DNA of 64,000 nt, taken from positions 48,887,501 to 48,951,500 of the forward strand of contig CP114481.1 in assembly GCA_027186245.1 (NCBI GenBank), given 5' to 3'. Below the pieces are notes generated by a model. That model searched no databases, was not told the origin of the DNA, and worked only from the letters and a program-made list of their open reading frames with translations. Shown here piece after piece: positions 63,840 to 64,000 of the stretch (its first letter is position 1; the number at the start of each line of letters is the position of its first letter). This DNA is from Coriaria nepalensis (taxonomy: Eukaryota; Streptophyta; Magnoliopsida; Cucurbitales; Coriariaceae). The translations under genes were made by a program, and so were the position numbers.

Positions 63840-64000
63840 AAGCAATTCGAACGAATTCTATTTTTGCCCTACAAACACAACTTTTGTGCATAACTTCCAA
63901 ACGATCATTGCAAGGAAAGTGTGTATTCGTTTAACCTTAAGATCATTTCAATGAGTCATTTCAAGTCAATAACTTATTTCAAAGCAAGTCGAATGAATTC
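63840..64000 (+). repeat. Resumed 11-mer material at the window edge
   Basis: TTTTGCCCTACAAACACAAC, CAAACGATCATTGC and GTGTATTCG match about 61020-61160 and 59460-59600, so the array goes back to the order of the preceding 11-mer. The last monomer is cut by the window end at GAATGAATTC; the array clearly continues to the right. Confidence 0.75.

Larger units (their letters stand above)
1..64000 (+). repeat. Tandem satellite array, 142-bp monomer, ~450 copies
   Basis: The whole window is a head-to-tail array of one monomer. Phase marks (third T of CGTTTAA) fall at 143, 285, 6109, 7671, 9233, 15486 and 63932, all fitting 142 bp plus small indels. Each monomer reads, in order, an A/T-rich part with two copies of TCATTTCAA 13 bp apart, the stretch TTCGAACGAATTC, TTTTGCACTACA, TTTTGTGCATAA, TTGCAAATGATCATTGCAA, GGAAAGTGTGCATTCG. 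Most monomers keep one GAATTC and one TGATCA, so EcoRI or BclI digestion should give a 142-bp ladder. The length is close to that wrapped in a nucleosome core. I infer a eukaryotic centromeric or heterochromatic satellite; I do not recognise the family or species. Confidence 0.97.

Noticed and set aside
1..64000. CRISPR array or other spacer-repeat system
   Set aside because: There are no unique spacers between conserved short repeats; the whole 142-bp unit is repeated with low divergence.
1..64000. CENP-B box in the monomer
   Set aside because: TTCGAACGA and TTCGTTTAA fit the first half of the box (TTCGNNNNA) but the CGGG half is absent in every monomer class I read, on either strand.
1..64000. 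AP-1/GCN4-type site TGAGTCA and octamer ATGCAAAT as regulatory elements
   Set aside because: They occur as part of the monomer in some classes (ATGCAAAT in CATAACATGCAAATG monomers) and follow class membership. A 7-8 bp match in a repeat is no evidence of regulation.
1..64000. Telomeric repeats, retroelement LTRs or inverted monomer runs
   Set aside because: I looked for TTAGGG/TTTAGGG-type runs, long non-satellite stretches and reversed monomers and saw none; every line fits the + strand monomer.

Overview
The window is one uninterrupted block of satellite DNA. From base 1 to base 64000 it is a head-to-tail array of a single AT-rich monomer with a 142-bp period (about 33% G+C in the monomer I counted). 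The register can be followed throughout: the phase mark CGTTTAA recurs at 143, 285, 6109, 15486 and so on up to 63932. This gives about 450 complete monomers plus a partial last one, with only about +31 bp of net small indels. All monomers I read lie in the same orientation. I see no gene, RNA gene, transposon, CRISPR array or single-copy sequence.

A satellite array this long with nested higher-order repeats (HORs) points to a eukaryotic nuclear genome, most likely a centromeric or pericentromeric or other heterochromatic block. The species cannot be told from the sequence alone and I do not recognise the monomer family.

Layout (block edges good to about 50 bp): 1-1279 diverged monomers related to the later 7-mer; 1280-2780 a 7-mer of 994 bp repeated about 1.5 times; 2699-4118 two copies of a 5-mer of 710 bp; 4119-4544 three linking monomers; 4545-9232 three copies of an 11-mer of 1562 bp; 9233-10370 irregular monomers; 10371-12985 a 7-mer of 994 bp, about 2.6 copies; 12927-18350 an 18-mer of 2559 bp, about 2.1 copies; 15486-23015 an overlying 28-mer of 3978 bp, about 1.9 copies; 23016-26190 a mosaic of older fragments; 26190-36855 a 16-mer of 2277 bp, about 4.6 copies, one expanded to 17; 36200-46140 a different 18-mer of 2554-2560 bp, four copies, the last cut to 16; 46141-48411 a return of the 16-mer type; 48412-50565 partial 18-mer type; 50566-51119 linker; 51120-52905 a segment repeated at 62340-63839; 52906-57475 a mosaic with a 15/16-monomer duplication; 56771-62340 an 11/12-mer of 1562-1704 bp; 63840-64000 a resumption of that 11-mer material.

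The interest lies in how the array has evolved. Several different HOR periods sit side by side, with visible single-monomer duplications and deletions, a conversion-like patch in exact monomer register, and the same segment reappearing 77 monomers away. The short open reading frames that can be found are by-products of the repeat and are not annotated as genes.
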